A DNA stretch of 64,000 bases, from contig CAXSDR010000001.1 of NCBI GenBank assembly GCA_964236445.1, positions 51,568-115,567 on the forward strand, given 5' to 3'. This document shows, piece after piece, positions 45,343-54,047 of this stretch (positions within the stretch are counted from its first letter, which is position 1; each line of letters begins with the position of its first letter). The notes below the pieces were generated by a model. The model saw nothing but the letters and a program-made list of their open reading frames with translations. It ran no database searches and was not told the DNA's origin. Position numbers and translations under genes: made by a program. Source of the stretch: CAXSDR01 sp964236445. GTDB taxonomy: Bacteria; Actinomycetota; Actinomycetes; Motilibacterales; Motilibacteraceae.

Positions 45343-46808
45343 GCGGCTCTCCTTGAGGTCAGACGTGGCGTGAGCTCCTGCGGCCAGCACCTGAGCGCCA
45401 CGACGCAGCCGACGAAGACCACCGTGGTCACCACGATCGAGAGCAGGACGTCGACGAAGTGCCCGCTCACAACACCCACGAGCGTCGTCACGACCAGAAC
45501 TGCGGCGGGGCGCCGGGCGTCGGCGAAGACTTCGCGCAGCGGAAGTACCCGGCGCAGGGTCCACAATGACCCCAGACAGACGATCGCCTCGGTTGCGACC
45601 GTCACCCACGCCGAAGCGGCAGCGCCGTAGGTGGGGATGAGCGCATAGTTCGCCGCGACGTTGAACGTGACGGCGACGAGGTTCTGGATCACCATCGGCC
45701 GGATCACCTTGGCGGCCACGAGTAGGTTGCCGAAGAGCTGGCTGAAGACAGCGATCATTCCTGAAAGGCTGAGAATCACCACGAGAACGTGGGCCCCGCG
45801 GTAGTCGGAGCCCAGTGCCAGTGAGATGGGGACCTCGGGCCACAAGGCGACCGCGAGGAACATCGGAACGAGAACGATCACCAACCACTGCACGGTGCGC
45901 CGGCACAGGTTCACCGTCGCTTCGCGGTCGCCCCAGACCGTCGCGACGCCCGGAAGAGCCATGCCGACCAGGATCGCTGGAATGGTGTTGAGAAGGTTGA
46001 TGATCTTGACGGCACCCGCGTAGTTGCCGAGCGACTGCCCATGGACCATCAGCCCGAGGATGACGAGATCGATGCTCAGATAGATCTTGGAGACGATGCC
46101 CATGACGCCGAGAGGAAGAACCCGTCGGAAAAGGCTCACACGCTGATGCGGCTCAGCGCGCGCCACCCCCACGCGTCGCAGCGCCACCGCCCCGACCCAC
46201 AGCGCGTTGATCGCCGTTCCGGCGCTCACCACGACGGCGAGCCAGACCGCCCCACCGCCAACCAGCGCCACGACGATCATGGCAACGTTCTGCACGACGT
46301 TGATTCCCACGTCGATGCGCATGAGCCGACCCGTGTCGAAGATGGCAAGGTGCAGTGCGCGCCCCGCGGAAACGGCGGTGGCGAGAACACTCGGTGCCAG
46401 GATGAGCAGCAGGATCCCTTCGTCGGAATGCCGAGAGAGGACAACGCCGAACAGAACCATGAGCGCCGTCACGAGCACACACCACAAGCCCTGCACCTCA
46501 TAGGCGGTGCGAAGGCGCCTGGCCCGCAGCTCTGGCTCGGCGGCCAGCTCGCGCGTCATGACCAGGCTGAAGCCGAAATCGGCCAACGCCAGGACGATGC
46601 TCCATGCCGCCAACGCAGCCTGCAGAGTGCCGTACGCGCCGGGAGCCAGGACCCGCGCAACCACGGCCGTCGAGAGGCCCGTGGCGACCAGGACCCCACC
46701 TCGTCGGACGACGAGCAGCAATGAGGCTGACACGACCTTGTCGGCCATGTCCGAGCCTGGGTCCGGTCGAGCTCCCTCGACGGCGGGCGCCGGCTGCGTG
46801 TCAACCAT
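45339..46808 (-). CDS. Wzx-type flippase / polysaccharide biosynthesis protein
   Basis: The 489-aa product has about 12-14 membrane helices and an MATE/Wzx-like pattern: an N-terminal DKVVSASLLLVVRRGGVLVA, GVMGIVSKIYLSIDLVILGL in the middle, and charged loops. In the Wzx/Wzy pathway this protein flips undecaprenyl-linked repeat units across the membrane. ATG 46808 (MVDTQPAPAV) overlaps the preceding glycosyltransferase stop by 8 bp; earlier in-frame starts lie inside that gene. Its stop overlaps the next glycosyltransferase by 4 bp. Confidence 0.87.
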   Translation of the reverse strand: MVDTQPAPAVEGARPDPGSDMADKVVSASLLLVVRRGGVLVATGLSTAVVARVLAPGAYGTLQAALAAWSIVLALADFGFSLVMTRELAAEPELRARRLRTAYEVQGLWCVLVTALMVLFGVVLSRHSDEGILLLILAPSVLATAVSAGRALHLAIFDTGRLMRIDVGINVVQNVAMIVVALVGGGAVWLAVVVSAGTAINALWVGAVALRRVGVARAEPHQRVSLFRRVLPLGVMGIVSKIYLSIDLVILGLMVHGQSLGNYAGAVKIINLLNTIPAILVGMALPGVATVWGDREATVNLCRRTVQWLVIVLVPMFLAVALWPEVPISLALGSDYRGAHVLVVILSLSGMIAVFSQLFGNLLVAAKVIRPMVIQNLVAVTFNVAANYALIPTYGAAASAWVTVATEAIVCLGSLWTLRRVLPLREVFADARRPAAVLVVTTLVGVVSGHFVDVLLSIVVTTVVFVGCVVALRCWPQELTPRLTSRRAA

Positions 46809-47880
46809 GCGACTCCGGTCGCCCTTCATAGGCCCGCAGGCACTTCTCGACGACACGCTTCCAGGTGAAGTGCTCGTGAACACGGTCGTTCGCCGCTTGT
46901 GACGCGCTGGCCCACGTCTTGTCCGATCCCAGGAACTCGGTCAGTGCGTCACGCAGGGCCTCGACATCCGACGGGGGGACGACTCGTCCGGTCACCCCGT
47001 CAGCCACGATCTCGGGCATTCCTCCGACGGCGCTCGCCACGGTCGGTGTGCCGCATGCCATCGCCTCGAGCAAAACCAGGCCCAGCAGCTCCGCGAAGGG
47101 GGCATTCGGGCCGTAGGGCGTCTCATAGACCGACGGCAGAGCAAACACACGAGCCGATCGATATGCAGCGAGGATGTCTGCATCGCTTGCCCCCGTGTGG
47201 AACCGCACGTCCTTGCCGGCGGCCAGCTGCTGGAGGATGGCGAAGTAGGAAGGGCTGTAGGCCCGTCCGAAGACATCGAGCGTGGCACCGTCTGGCAGGG
47301 CCCGAATAAGCACGTCGACACCCTTGTGAGGGAGCAGCCGGCCGACGTAGAGGACATCCATGCTGCGGGGCGACCCGTCACGACAGAACCGATCGACATC
47401 CACACCGCCATGGATGACTTCCGTCCTGTCCGCGAAGCCCGGGAACAGGTTTGCCGAGAACTGGCTGACCGGCAGGAAGCCTGTCAGCGAACGGTCCCAG
47501 CCGAAGCGCCTTCCGTAGTGGCGAGACCCGCCACCGTGATCGGTGGCGAAGACGGGGGTTCGGGAGCGGCGGCTCGTCTGCACAGCGAAGCTCGTCAGCA
47601 TCGTCTTGACCTGATGCATGTGCAGGACGTCGGCTCCACGCAGGGCGCGTGGGAACTGCTCACTGATCGGGTTCAGGTCTCCACCGATGTGCCGACGGAT
47701 GGGCAGCAGTGACACCTCGAGAGCGCCCTCGCTGTAGTTCCTCGCCTCGCGCGCGAAGCTCACCAACCGCGTCGGCACCTGCTCCGCCATGGCCCGCGCG
47801 AGTTCGAGCGGATAGCGCTCGCCGCCGCCGAACAGACCCGAAGCGCCGAAGATTGCCGGTGAGACATGAGTGACGCGCAT
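46801..47880 (-). CDS. Glycosyltransferase family 4
   Basis: The 359-aa GT-B enzyme has the N-terminal glycine loop SGLFGGGERYPLELARAM, C-domain start SMDVLYVGRLLPHKGVDVLI, and PFAELLGLVLLEAMACGTPT (donor-binding Glu pair). ATG 47880 has GGGAG five bases upstream. It ends within the flippase gene start (8-bp overlap). It belongs to the polymerase-glycosyltransferase-flippase-glycosyltransferase block of the exopolysaccharide locus. Confidence 0.9.
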   Translation of the reverse strand: MRVTHVSPAIFGASGLFGGGERYPLELARAMAEQVPTRLVSFAREARNYSEGALEVSLLPIRRHIGGDLNPISEQFPRALRGADVLHMHQVKTMLTSFAVQTSRRSRTPVFATDHGGGSRHYGRRFGWDRSLTGFLPVSQFSANLFPGFADRTEVIHGGVDVDRFCRDGSPRSMDVLYVGRLLPHKGVDVLIRALPDGATLDVFGRAYSPSYFAILQQLAAGKDVRFHTGASDADILAAYRSARVFALPSVYETPYGPNAPFAELLGLVLLEAMACGTPTVASAVGGMPEIVADGVTGRVVPPSDVEALRDALTEFLGSDKTWASASQAANDRVHEHFTWKRVVEKCLRAYEGRPESHG

Positions 47881-47925
47881 CAGTTCTCCCTCGTGGATAC
47901 ATGGGCGGTCGGCGTGTCAGCCACG

Positions 47926-49386
47926 TCAGGCTGCGCCGACGAGCACGGGTGTCTCGGCTTCGAGCAGAGGCTCGTGTTCCCCGAGCAGTGGGGCGGGCGC
48001 CGAGGCGATGAGACTGAGCAAGATGCACACGAGAGCGAGAACCGGAGTGAGTCGCACCGTGTAGTCGGTCGACCAACCGATCAGCAACGCCACCCCGCCA
48101 CCACCGAGGCCGGCATAGAGCAGGCGGTCGGCGAGCAGGCCGCGACGCAGATCGACGATCGACGCCGCGACGATGCAGAGAAGCGCCAACGCCCCCAGGA
48201 TGCCTGCCTCAGCAAGAACGTTGAGATAGACCGAGTGTGCGTGCGTCGCGTCGTTCACGCCGGGAAGCAGCCCGAGAAGGGCGTCGGAGATGTTGCCGAA
48301 TCCAATGCCTTGGAGCGGGTGGGCCCAGAAGATCTCACGCGCGGCACGCCAGATGTGCTGGCGGTCCAGGTCGCCCTGCTGTGTGGAGACATGGGCCGCT
48401 GTCGGGTCGAAGATCGAGCTGAACCGGTGCCGCACGGCCTCGCCGCCTAACGTCAGCGCGAAGCTGATGCAAGCGGCCGCAGTGACCACAAGCCCGAGGG
48501 ACGCGACGACGGCCTTCCTCGGTGGCATGAGCAGCAGTGCCACGAGGAGGCCCGCGGCTGCGGCGATCCAGCTCATTCTCGACAGCGTGAACGCGAGACC
48601 GGTGATGATGGTCGCACCTGCTGCGATGAACATGGCTGCTTCCGCTCGTCGTCGGGCCGACAGTGCGAGACAGAGCGCCAACGGACACGCAAGAGCAAGA
48701 AGATTGCCCAGCGAGATCGGGTCTGGCATCGCGGCCGAGGGCCGGAACGACGATTCATATGAATAGAAATAGTTCGACCCGAAGGCACCCGCACCGGCGA
48801 TGCCGTAAAGGTTCAGCGGGCGCCCCTGGATGGCCTCATAGCTGCCGAGTGCGCCTTGGACGGCTGCGGTGACCACCAGGACCGTCGCGAGCAGCCGACG
48901 CGCGCCGTCACGCGCCACCCTCGTCACGCACATCGAGACGGCGATCGCCGTCGTGAGGCAAATGGCGACCAGCAGCAGATGATGGCTGCGCGCGAGAGAC
49001 GGCGCAGCAAGCAGGAGCGCGACGGTGCTTCCGGCGCGCAATGCTGAGCGCGGTTGGACCGATTCGGCGGAGCTGGTCAGCCACGCACCCAGCAACACCG
49101 CGCACAGGCACAACCCCAGCGGTGACACAGCCAGCCCGTGCAGCGTGATGACGAAGTGGAACGGGGCGGAGAGCACGAGCACGGCGGTCGACAACCGGAG
49201 CGGTCGCTCCGACACGACGAGCGCGAGCGCCAGCAACGGAGCGATGACGGTGAGGGCATAACGCAGGGAGCTGCTCTGACTGAACAGATGGCGCTCGACG
49301 AGCCCGGTGCTCGCCACGAGCGCAACGAACACACAGAAGGCGGCTGCGTAGAGACGATGCCGGAGCACGTCGCTATCGAGATTCAC
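47926..49386 (-). CDS. O-antigen ligase / Wzy-like polymerase
   Basis: The 486-aa product has about 12 membrane helices. It has the large periplasmic loop typical of the O-antigen ligase/polymerase family near residues 335-400, including RQHIWRAAREIFWAHPLQGI, GFGNISDALLGLLPG and THAHSVYLNVLAEAGILGAL (the conserved His before the last helices). In this locus it probably polymerises lipid-linked repeats outside the membrane. GTG 49386 overlaps the Wzz-like gene stop by 14 bp. A 45-bp gap separates it from the glycosyltransferase at 46801-47880. Confidence 0.88.
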   Translation of the reverse strand: MNLDSDVLRHRLYAAAFCVFVALVASTGLVERHLFSQSSSLRYALTVIAPLLALALVVSERPLRLSTAVLVLSAPFHFVITLHGLAVSPLGLCLCAVLLGAWLTSSAESVQPRSALRAGSTVALLLAAPSLARSHHLLLVAICLTTAIAVSMCVTRVARDGARRLLATVLVVTAAVQGALGSYEAIQGRPLNLYGIAGAGAFGSNYFYSYESSFRPSAAMPDPISLGNLLALACPLALCLALSARRRAEAAMFIAAGATIITGLAFTLSRMSWIAAAAGLLVALLLMPPRKAVVASLGLVVTAAACISFALTLGGEAVRHRFSSIFDPTAAHVSTQQGDLDRQHIWRAAREIFWAHPLQGIGFGNISDALLGLLPGVNDATHAHSVYLNVLAEAGILGALALLCIVAASIVDLRRGLLADRLLYAGLGGGGVALLIGWSTDYTVRLTPVLALVCILLSLIASAPAPLLGEHEPLLEAETPVLVGAA

Positions 49387-50317
49387 CGGCGCCGCGACTC
49401 AAGGACACCGTGCGCGGGATGGGCTCCTGCCACGAGCTGTCCCTCAAGGAGGGCTCGGCCCTAGCCACCGTAATCGAGGGATCAGTGCGCTGGCTCGCGA
49501 TCTGCCGACGCCTGGCCTGCGTCCGTAGCCTCGAGCGGAACACTGCGACCTCGCCGAACCCGAGCAGGGCCGCCAGCACCGCCGCGCCGGTATAGAGCAG
49601 CGTCTTCGGCTTCAGCGCCACGCCCGACGTGGGCTCGTCGACAACGGCGACATTCGGCTGGGCCACGGCGATGTCTCCCGTCGACCCGTTGACCGAAGCC
49701 GCCTGCAGGCTCACCAGCGACGAGAGCAGCTGCTGACTGCTCAAGAGGTTGGCCCGCGCCACGTCGGCGCTCGTCCCGGTCTTGCCTGCGGCGGCGGTGA
49801 GCTTCACTATCTGCTTGCGGAGCCCGGCGATCTGCAGGTCGAGTGCCGTCATCTGCTTGGTGATGGAGGCTCCGGCCGCGGTCACGATGTCGGAGTTGAT
49901 CAGACGCACGTACTCCACGAGCGAGTGGGCAACGGCCGTCGCGCGGGCGGCAGCTTGCGCCGACGTGGCCGCTGTCGCGGTGACCGCGATGAGGTTGTAG
50001 TTGTTCAACGGGACGACGCTCACGTGGCCGGCAAGACTGGACCCGTCGGGCAACGCCTTCTCAGCTGACGCAAGCACCGGGAGGGTCGTGCCCAGTTGAG
50101 CATATTGAGCGGCGAGCTCTTCCGAGGCGAGAGCCGACTGCTGCGGGACGCCCTTGGCCTGCGGGACCGTCACGCGGACACTCGCTCGGGCTGAATAGCT
50201 GGTGGCCTGCTGGAGGGTCAGCACGTATACACCGGCGGCGACGACCAACGTAGCGGCGGCGATGAACCACTTCGCCCGCCAGATCACTTCGGAGCGCGCC
50301 TCAACGTCTTGGTTCAT
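49373..50317 (-). CDS. Wzz-like chain-length determinant
   Basis: The 314-aa product has two membrane helices (about 19-36, KWFIAAATLVVAAGVYVL; about 239-258, LLYTGAAVLAALLGFGEVAV) around a mostly helical extracytoplasmic domain (AASITKQMTALDLQIAGLRK region, coiled coil). That is the topology of Wzz/CapA polysaccharide co-polymerases. There is no Walker box or tyrosine cluster, so it lacks the BY-kinase part; none is seen elsewhere in the window. ATG 50317 is the only good start. Triple 11-bp repeats lie 51-81 bp upstream. Confidence 0.82.
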   Translation of the reverse strand: MNQDVEARSEVIWRAKWFIAAATLVVAAGVYVLTLQQATSYSARASVRVTVPQAKGVPQQSALASEELAAQYAQLGTTLPVLASAEKALPDGSSLAGHVSVVPLNNYNLIAVTATAATSAQAAARATAVAHSLVEYVRLINSDIVTAAGASITKQMTALDLQIAGLRKQIVKLTAAAGKTGTSADVARANLLSSQQLLSSLVSLQAASVNGSTGDIAVAQPNVAVVDEPTSGVALKPKTLLYTGAAVLAALLGFGEVAVFRSRLRTQARRRQIASQRTDPSITVARAEPSLRDSSWQEPIPRTVSLSRGAGESR

Positions 50318-50367
50318 CGTTCATGTCCTTTGCTCGTGCACGAAGATGCGCTTGGCGCCGCTCGGTG

Positions 50368-50398
50368 TTGACCTGCGTTTGACCTGCGATTGACCTGC
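50368..50398. promoter_or_regulatory. Three TTGACCTGC direct repeats upstream of the Wzz-like gene
   Basis: TTGACCTGC occurs at 50368, 50379 and 50390, exactly 11 bp apart. The spacing, one helical turn, places all copies on one face of the DNA, as in activator or repressor arrays. The site is 51-81 bp upstream of the Wzz-like start. It may control the polymerase/flippase block. The regulator is unknown. Confidence 0.6.
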
Positions 50399-50992
50399 CC
50401 GTTAGTGGATCGCGATCCTGACACCCATGACGGCCGCGCACCCTAACAGACTAGTGCACGGCTCCACCGGGCCTCACCGGCCAGGCTCGAAGAATTCGTC
50501 ATCGGTTGCATGTCGGTTTCCTCTTTGCCGCCGAAACAGATCAGTTATGAGCTCGCGCGCCCACACTGACAGCCCCGGCTTTCCTCGGTCTTGCCCCGGG
50601 GTAACAGCGGTGTGAACACCGCTCCGCACGACCAGCGGTGACGCCATGAAGGACTGCCGCTGATCGCGGCGGGTCGACGGCCCACACAACTGGGCTACGC
50701 CTGGCACGGGAAGTCCCCGGGACGTCGGACCGTTCGGGGCTGCGGCGGAGGTCCCGGCCGCCACGCCTGGGGGGACGACCTTCGGCACCGACACCACGTG
50801 GTACTTTCGGCCCAGAGACGCCCGCTAAAGGCCTGATGAGTAGCGGACGCATTGCCTAGACGCCGGCTGTCATAGTCACTAGCTCGCTTCCCAGCACGAA
50901 CTCATCGATGAACGGAACCTAACCGAATGGCGCAATATACCCGGGATAAAGCCCTCGTCCTTGCCCCGAACGTGTGATTTTGACGTCCGGTC
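50399..50992. other. Long noncoding region between the Wzz-like gene and the secreted toroid-protein gene
   Basis: About 590 bp without a supported gene. It holds a perfect 8-bp inverted repeat, AGCGGTGT (50606-50613) and ACACCGCT (50616-50623), with a 2-nt centre. The rest is GC-rich with short hairpin-forming runs (50650-50780). A 107-codon minus-strand open frame (50474-50797) has no ribosome site and no domain and was not accepted. Promoters for both flanking genes must lie here. No riboswitch class was recognised. Confidence 0.4.
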
Positions 50993-52714
50993 ATGCACCT
51001 CCGACTGAAGAACACCGCTCCTGTCGACCGATGTCGACGTATGCACCACACACGCTTTCGCTCACTTTCTCGCAAGATCGTCGATGCATCTGTCATAGCT
51101 GCCATCGCGGCAGTGGTGGCGGCGGTAGTGCCGCAGGGGTCAGGCACGCCGGTGGCTCTGGCCGGATCGGCCGCCGCATCCGCACCCGGGGTCACAGAAG
51201 CCACGACACGACTGTCACAGCTGCTCACCACCCAGATCAGCGATCTGGCCAGCCGCACGAGCGCCACGGACACCAACTGGTATGCGAACGGTGTGTGGAC
51301 CGCTCCCCCGGCTGTGACGTCGTGCTGGCGATGCCTCATGGGGCCTGGGGTGGCTGCGGCGACCGCTAGCGCGGTGACAGAAAGCGGCTCGTCGACTCCG
51401 CTTCGCGCGATGGCGATCAACACGATCGATCATGTCATCGCCACCTACAAGCTGCCCAGCGGGGCCTTCGGCCTGCCGGGCTCCATTTCGGGGTCCGAGG
51501 TCGACACCACTTTCACCGCCTCCCAGATCGCACAGGCGTACGTTTCTCTGGCGCCGTTCCTCGACCCCGGACGGAAAGCCGTCTGGACGGCCGCCGTCGC
51601 TGATGCCGCCGACTATCTCGTGGCCAATGGCAATCTGCAGTGGTATACCAACGGCAATATCAACCTCGGCAACGCCACGGTGATGGCTGGGGCGTACGCG
51701 CTCACGCACCTGCAGCGCTATGCCGACTACACCGCCACCGCCCTGGACTTCGCCTTGAGCCCTCCTCAGGATCGTTGGCCCGGGCTCGGGTTCGTCTACA
51801 CCACTGTGCCCACGAAGCCTGACGGCTCGGACGGTGCCGGCTACTTCACCGAGACAGGGTTGGGAGGCACGGGATACGACCCTGACTACACGCAGATCCA
51901 GGCGGACTTCGCAGCTCGCCTCTACCAGTTCACTGGCGACCAGCGATCCATGCGGATCGTCAACATGCTCGTCAATCAGCTGCTATTGCGCACGAGCACT
52001 GCCAACTGGCATCTGGACACGAGCGGAGGGACGCGCCATACGGGAATCGACTGGCGGTTCATGATCACACCCGCTCTGGCGGTAGCAGCCTGGCAAGGCA
52101 ACAGAGCAGCTCTTCAGCCGCTGGCGCTGAGTCAGCTGTCGGCAGTGGAGACGAACTACGCCGCGACATTCCAATATGACGGTCCGAATGCGTGGGCCGG
52201 TCTCGCTTCACAGCCGGCTGTGGAGCTGCTGGCTGTGACGCACCTCCAGCCGGGAACGCTGCTGCCCCCGCCGACTCCGCCGACACCCACGCCCACTCCG
52301 ACGTCCAGCGGCGGCGCCCCCGCAACGCCGTCGCCGACGCCCACTCTGACCCCCACGCCGACAGCCAGCCCGAGTCCGACTCCCCCGCTCGCCAACGCCC
52401 CCGCTCTGTGGTTCTGGACCAGCGCGACCTCACTCACCGATGGGCAGCAGCTCATCATGAAAGCTGTCGTTCAACATGTCCCTGTCTACGGCGGGGTGCA
52501 CATCGTGCTGCAGAAGCAGGGGGCCTACGGCTGGCAAGAAGTGCTGACGGGCGTGAGCGACGTCAACGGCCTCGTCAAGTTCGCGCTGACTCCGCACACG
52601 ACGGAGACCTACCGAGTAGTCACGATCGCGATGCCGACACTGCCAGCGATGGCCAGCGACCTCGTGCAGCACGTCGCGGTGCTGCCGAAGGTCGTCCTCA
52701 GCGCTCGCTCATGA
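50993..52714 (+). CDS. Secreted alpha-toroid-like protein with Pro/Thr linker
   Basis: The product is about 573 aa; ATG 51041 is an equal candidate start and neither has a ribosome site. After a basic N-terminus and hydrophobic segment (VIAAIAAVVAAVVPQGSG), residues 65-420 form an all-helical domain with Trp/Tyr/Asp-rich turns (DTTFTASQIAQAYVSLAPFL, ADYLVANGNLQWYTNGNINL, GIDWRFMITPALAVAAWQGN). This resembles the (alpha/alpha)6 barrels of glycoside hydrolases and polysaccharide lyases. A Pro/Thr/Ser linker (about 424-462) leads to a beta-sandwich module. It is the only plus-strand gene inside the exopolysaccharide block, so trimming or binding of the polymer is a fair inference, not shown. Confidence 0.72.
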   Translation: MHLRLKNTAPVDRCRRMHHTRFRSLSRKIVDASVIAAIAAVVAAVVPQGSGTPVALAGSAAASAPGVTEATTRLSQLLTTQISDLASRTSATDTNWYANGVWTAPPAVTSCWRCLMGPGVAAATASAVTESGSSTPLRAMAINTIDHVIATYKLPSGAFGLPGSISGSEVDTTFTASQIAQAYVSLAPFLDPGRKAVWTAAVADAADYLVANGNLQWYTNGNINLGNATVMAGAYALTHLQRYADYTATALDFALSPPQDRWPGLGFVYTTVPTKPDGSDGAGYFTETGLGGTGYDPDYTQIQADFAARLYQFTGDQRSMRIVNMLVNQLLLRTSTANWHLDTSGGTRHTGIDWRFMITPALAVAAWQGNRAALQPLALSQLSAVETNYAATFQYDGPNAWAGLASQPAVELLAVTHLQPGTLLPPPTPPTPTPTPTSSGGAPATPSPTPTLTPTPTASPSPTPPLANAPALWFWTSATSLTDGQQLIMKAVVQHVPVYGGVHIVLQKQGAYGWQEVLTGVSDVNGLVKFALTPHTTETYRVVTIAMPTLPAMASDLVQHVAVLPKVVLSARS

Positions 52715-52865
52715 GCGTGTCCGCAACCGTCGCGCCAGCGCGAGCGGGGTTCGCGTGGCTTTGCTGCAGGGGACGAAGACCGTCGCGGTGACGAAGACCG
52801 ATGGACACGGTCGTTTCGTTCTGGTCGTCGCGCGGGCACACGCGAAGCATCTCAGCCTGCATTGA
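52710..52865 (+). pseudogene. Out-of-frame continuation of the toroid protein's C-terminal module
   Basis: Directly past the stop at 52714, the +1 frame reads HERVRNRRASASGVRVALLQ, then GTKTVAVTKTDGHGRFVLVV and ARAHAKHLSLH before a stop at 52863-52865. 'VRVALLQ..TKTDGHGRFVL' has the repeating pattern of the secreted beta-sandwich modules that end such proteins. It has no start or ribosome site of its own. The parent gene therefore probably lost its end through a frameshift near 52700-52712, or the base calls there are wrong. Confidence 0.45.
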
Positions 52866-52886
52866 GCCATGCCTCACAGCGAGGCT

Positions 52887-54047
52887 TCACTGGGAGCGCG
52901 CAGCGAGCGTCCTGGCTTCGGGTCGACCGGCAACAGACGTAGTCAACGTTGCCGTTTCCCTCAGGGCCCGCACGAGAGTGAAGCCCGACGTGACGCGCGA
53001 GCGACCCACAGCACCTTCACGGTCGGCCATGCCGGGATCGCACAGTCGTGCCGCCACCGCCGCCGCGAGATCTTCGACGAGACGGGGCTCTGCGCCTAGC
53101 GGCACGACTGCACCGCCGACGGCTCCGTCCAGGCCGATCACCTCGGTCATGCCCGACACGGCCGTGGCGACGACACTGCGCGCCGAGGACGCCGCCTCCA
53201 GGGCTGTCAATGCCAACCCCTCCCATCGGGACGGCAGCACGACGACGTTCGCGGCGGCGAACCAGCTCGCCACGAGGTTGCTCTGCCCGACAAGCGTCAC
53301 TCCGGCAAGCGGTCGTGCAGCGACGTGCAGTGCGGCGCGATCAGGACCGTCACCGACCAGGAACAGCCGGGCTCCGCGCTCACGGGCCTGGACGGCCGGC
53401 CACGCGGCAAGGAGGAGATCCTGACCCTTCTGCCGCGCCAAGCGCCCCACGCAGACGGCGACGGAGGCGTCCGGATCGAGCCCGAGCTCGGTCCTCGCCC
53501 GCGCGCGGTCCTCCGGCCGCGCGGCGGGCCAGCGCGAGACGTCGACGCCGTTGCGGATGACAGTCAGCTTGGGAGCCGCGATGCCGCTCGATCTGCCGCT
53601 GTCGTATTCCTGCTGACTCACACAGACGATCGCGTCGGCCCAGCGCGCACCGAACCGTTCCCAGGCCAACGATGCATTTGCCACAGCACCGGTCACCGCT
53701 TCGAACGACCATGCGTGTGGTTGGAACAGCGTCGGCAGGGACCCTCGCAGAGCCAGCCGGCCCGCTAGTCCCGCTTTGCTGCTGTGCAGGTGGACGACGT
53801 CCGGCCGGACGTCGCGGATGATGCGGGTCAACGTACGCGTCTCGTTCAGCGTCGTGGCTCCGGGAGACCGGCTGGCTTGCCAGACAGAATGCTCAGCTCC
53901 GGCGGCGACGACGTCCTCGGCGAGATGACCGCCGCTCGGACAGGCCACATGAACCTGCCAACCGCGTGAGGCCTGGTCAGCGGCGAGCAGAGCCACCCAC
54001 CGGGCGACGCCCTCGGTGACAGGTTGACTCACGTGGAGAATCCTCAT
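52887..54047 (-). CDS. Glycosyltransferase family 4
   Basis: The 386-aa GT-B enzyme starts MRILHVSQPVTEGVARWVAL and has VVHLHSSKAGLAGRLALRGS, SVAVCVGRLARQKGQDLLLA and the donor motif PSRWEGLALTALEAASSARS. The usual 'CG' after the second Glu is replaced by 'SAR'. ATG 54047 has AGGAG upstream and overlaps the next gene's stop by 4 bp. It is the last of five glycosyltransferases in a row that follow the sugar-transferase gene. Confidence 0.9.
   Translation of the reverse strand: MRILHVSQPVTEGVARWVALLAADQASRGWQVHVACPSGGHLAEDVVAAGAEHSVWQASRSPGATTLNETRTLTRIIRDVRPDVVHLHSSKAGLAGRLALRGSLPTLFQPHAWSFEAVTGAVANASLAWERFGARWADAIVCVSQQEYDSGRSSGIAAPKLTVIRNGVDVSRWPAARPEDRARARTELGLDPDASVAVCVGRLARQKGQDLLLAAWPAVQARERGARLFLVGDGPDRAALHVAARPLAGVTLVGQSNLVASWFAAANVVVLPSRWEGLALTALEAASSARSVVATAVSGMTEVIGLDGAVGGAVVPLGAEPRLVEDLAAAVAARLCDPGMADREGAVGRSRVTSGFTLVRALRETATLTTSVAGRPEARTLAARSQ

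Noticed and set aside
50474..50797. 107-codon minus-strand open frame in the intergenic region
   Set aside because: No ribosome site, no homology I recognise, and it crosses the 18-bp inverted repeat. Kept as noncoding.
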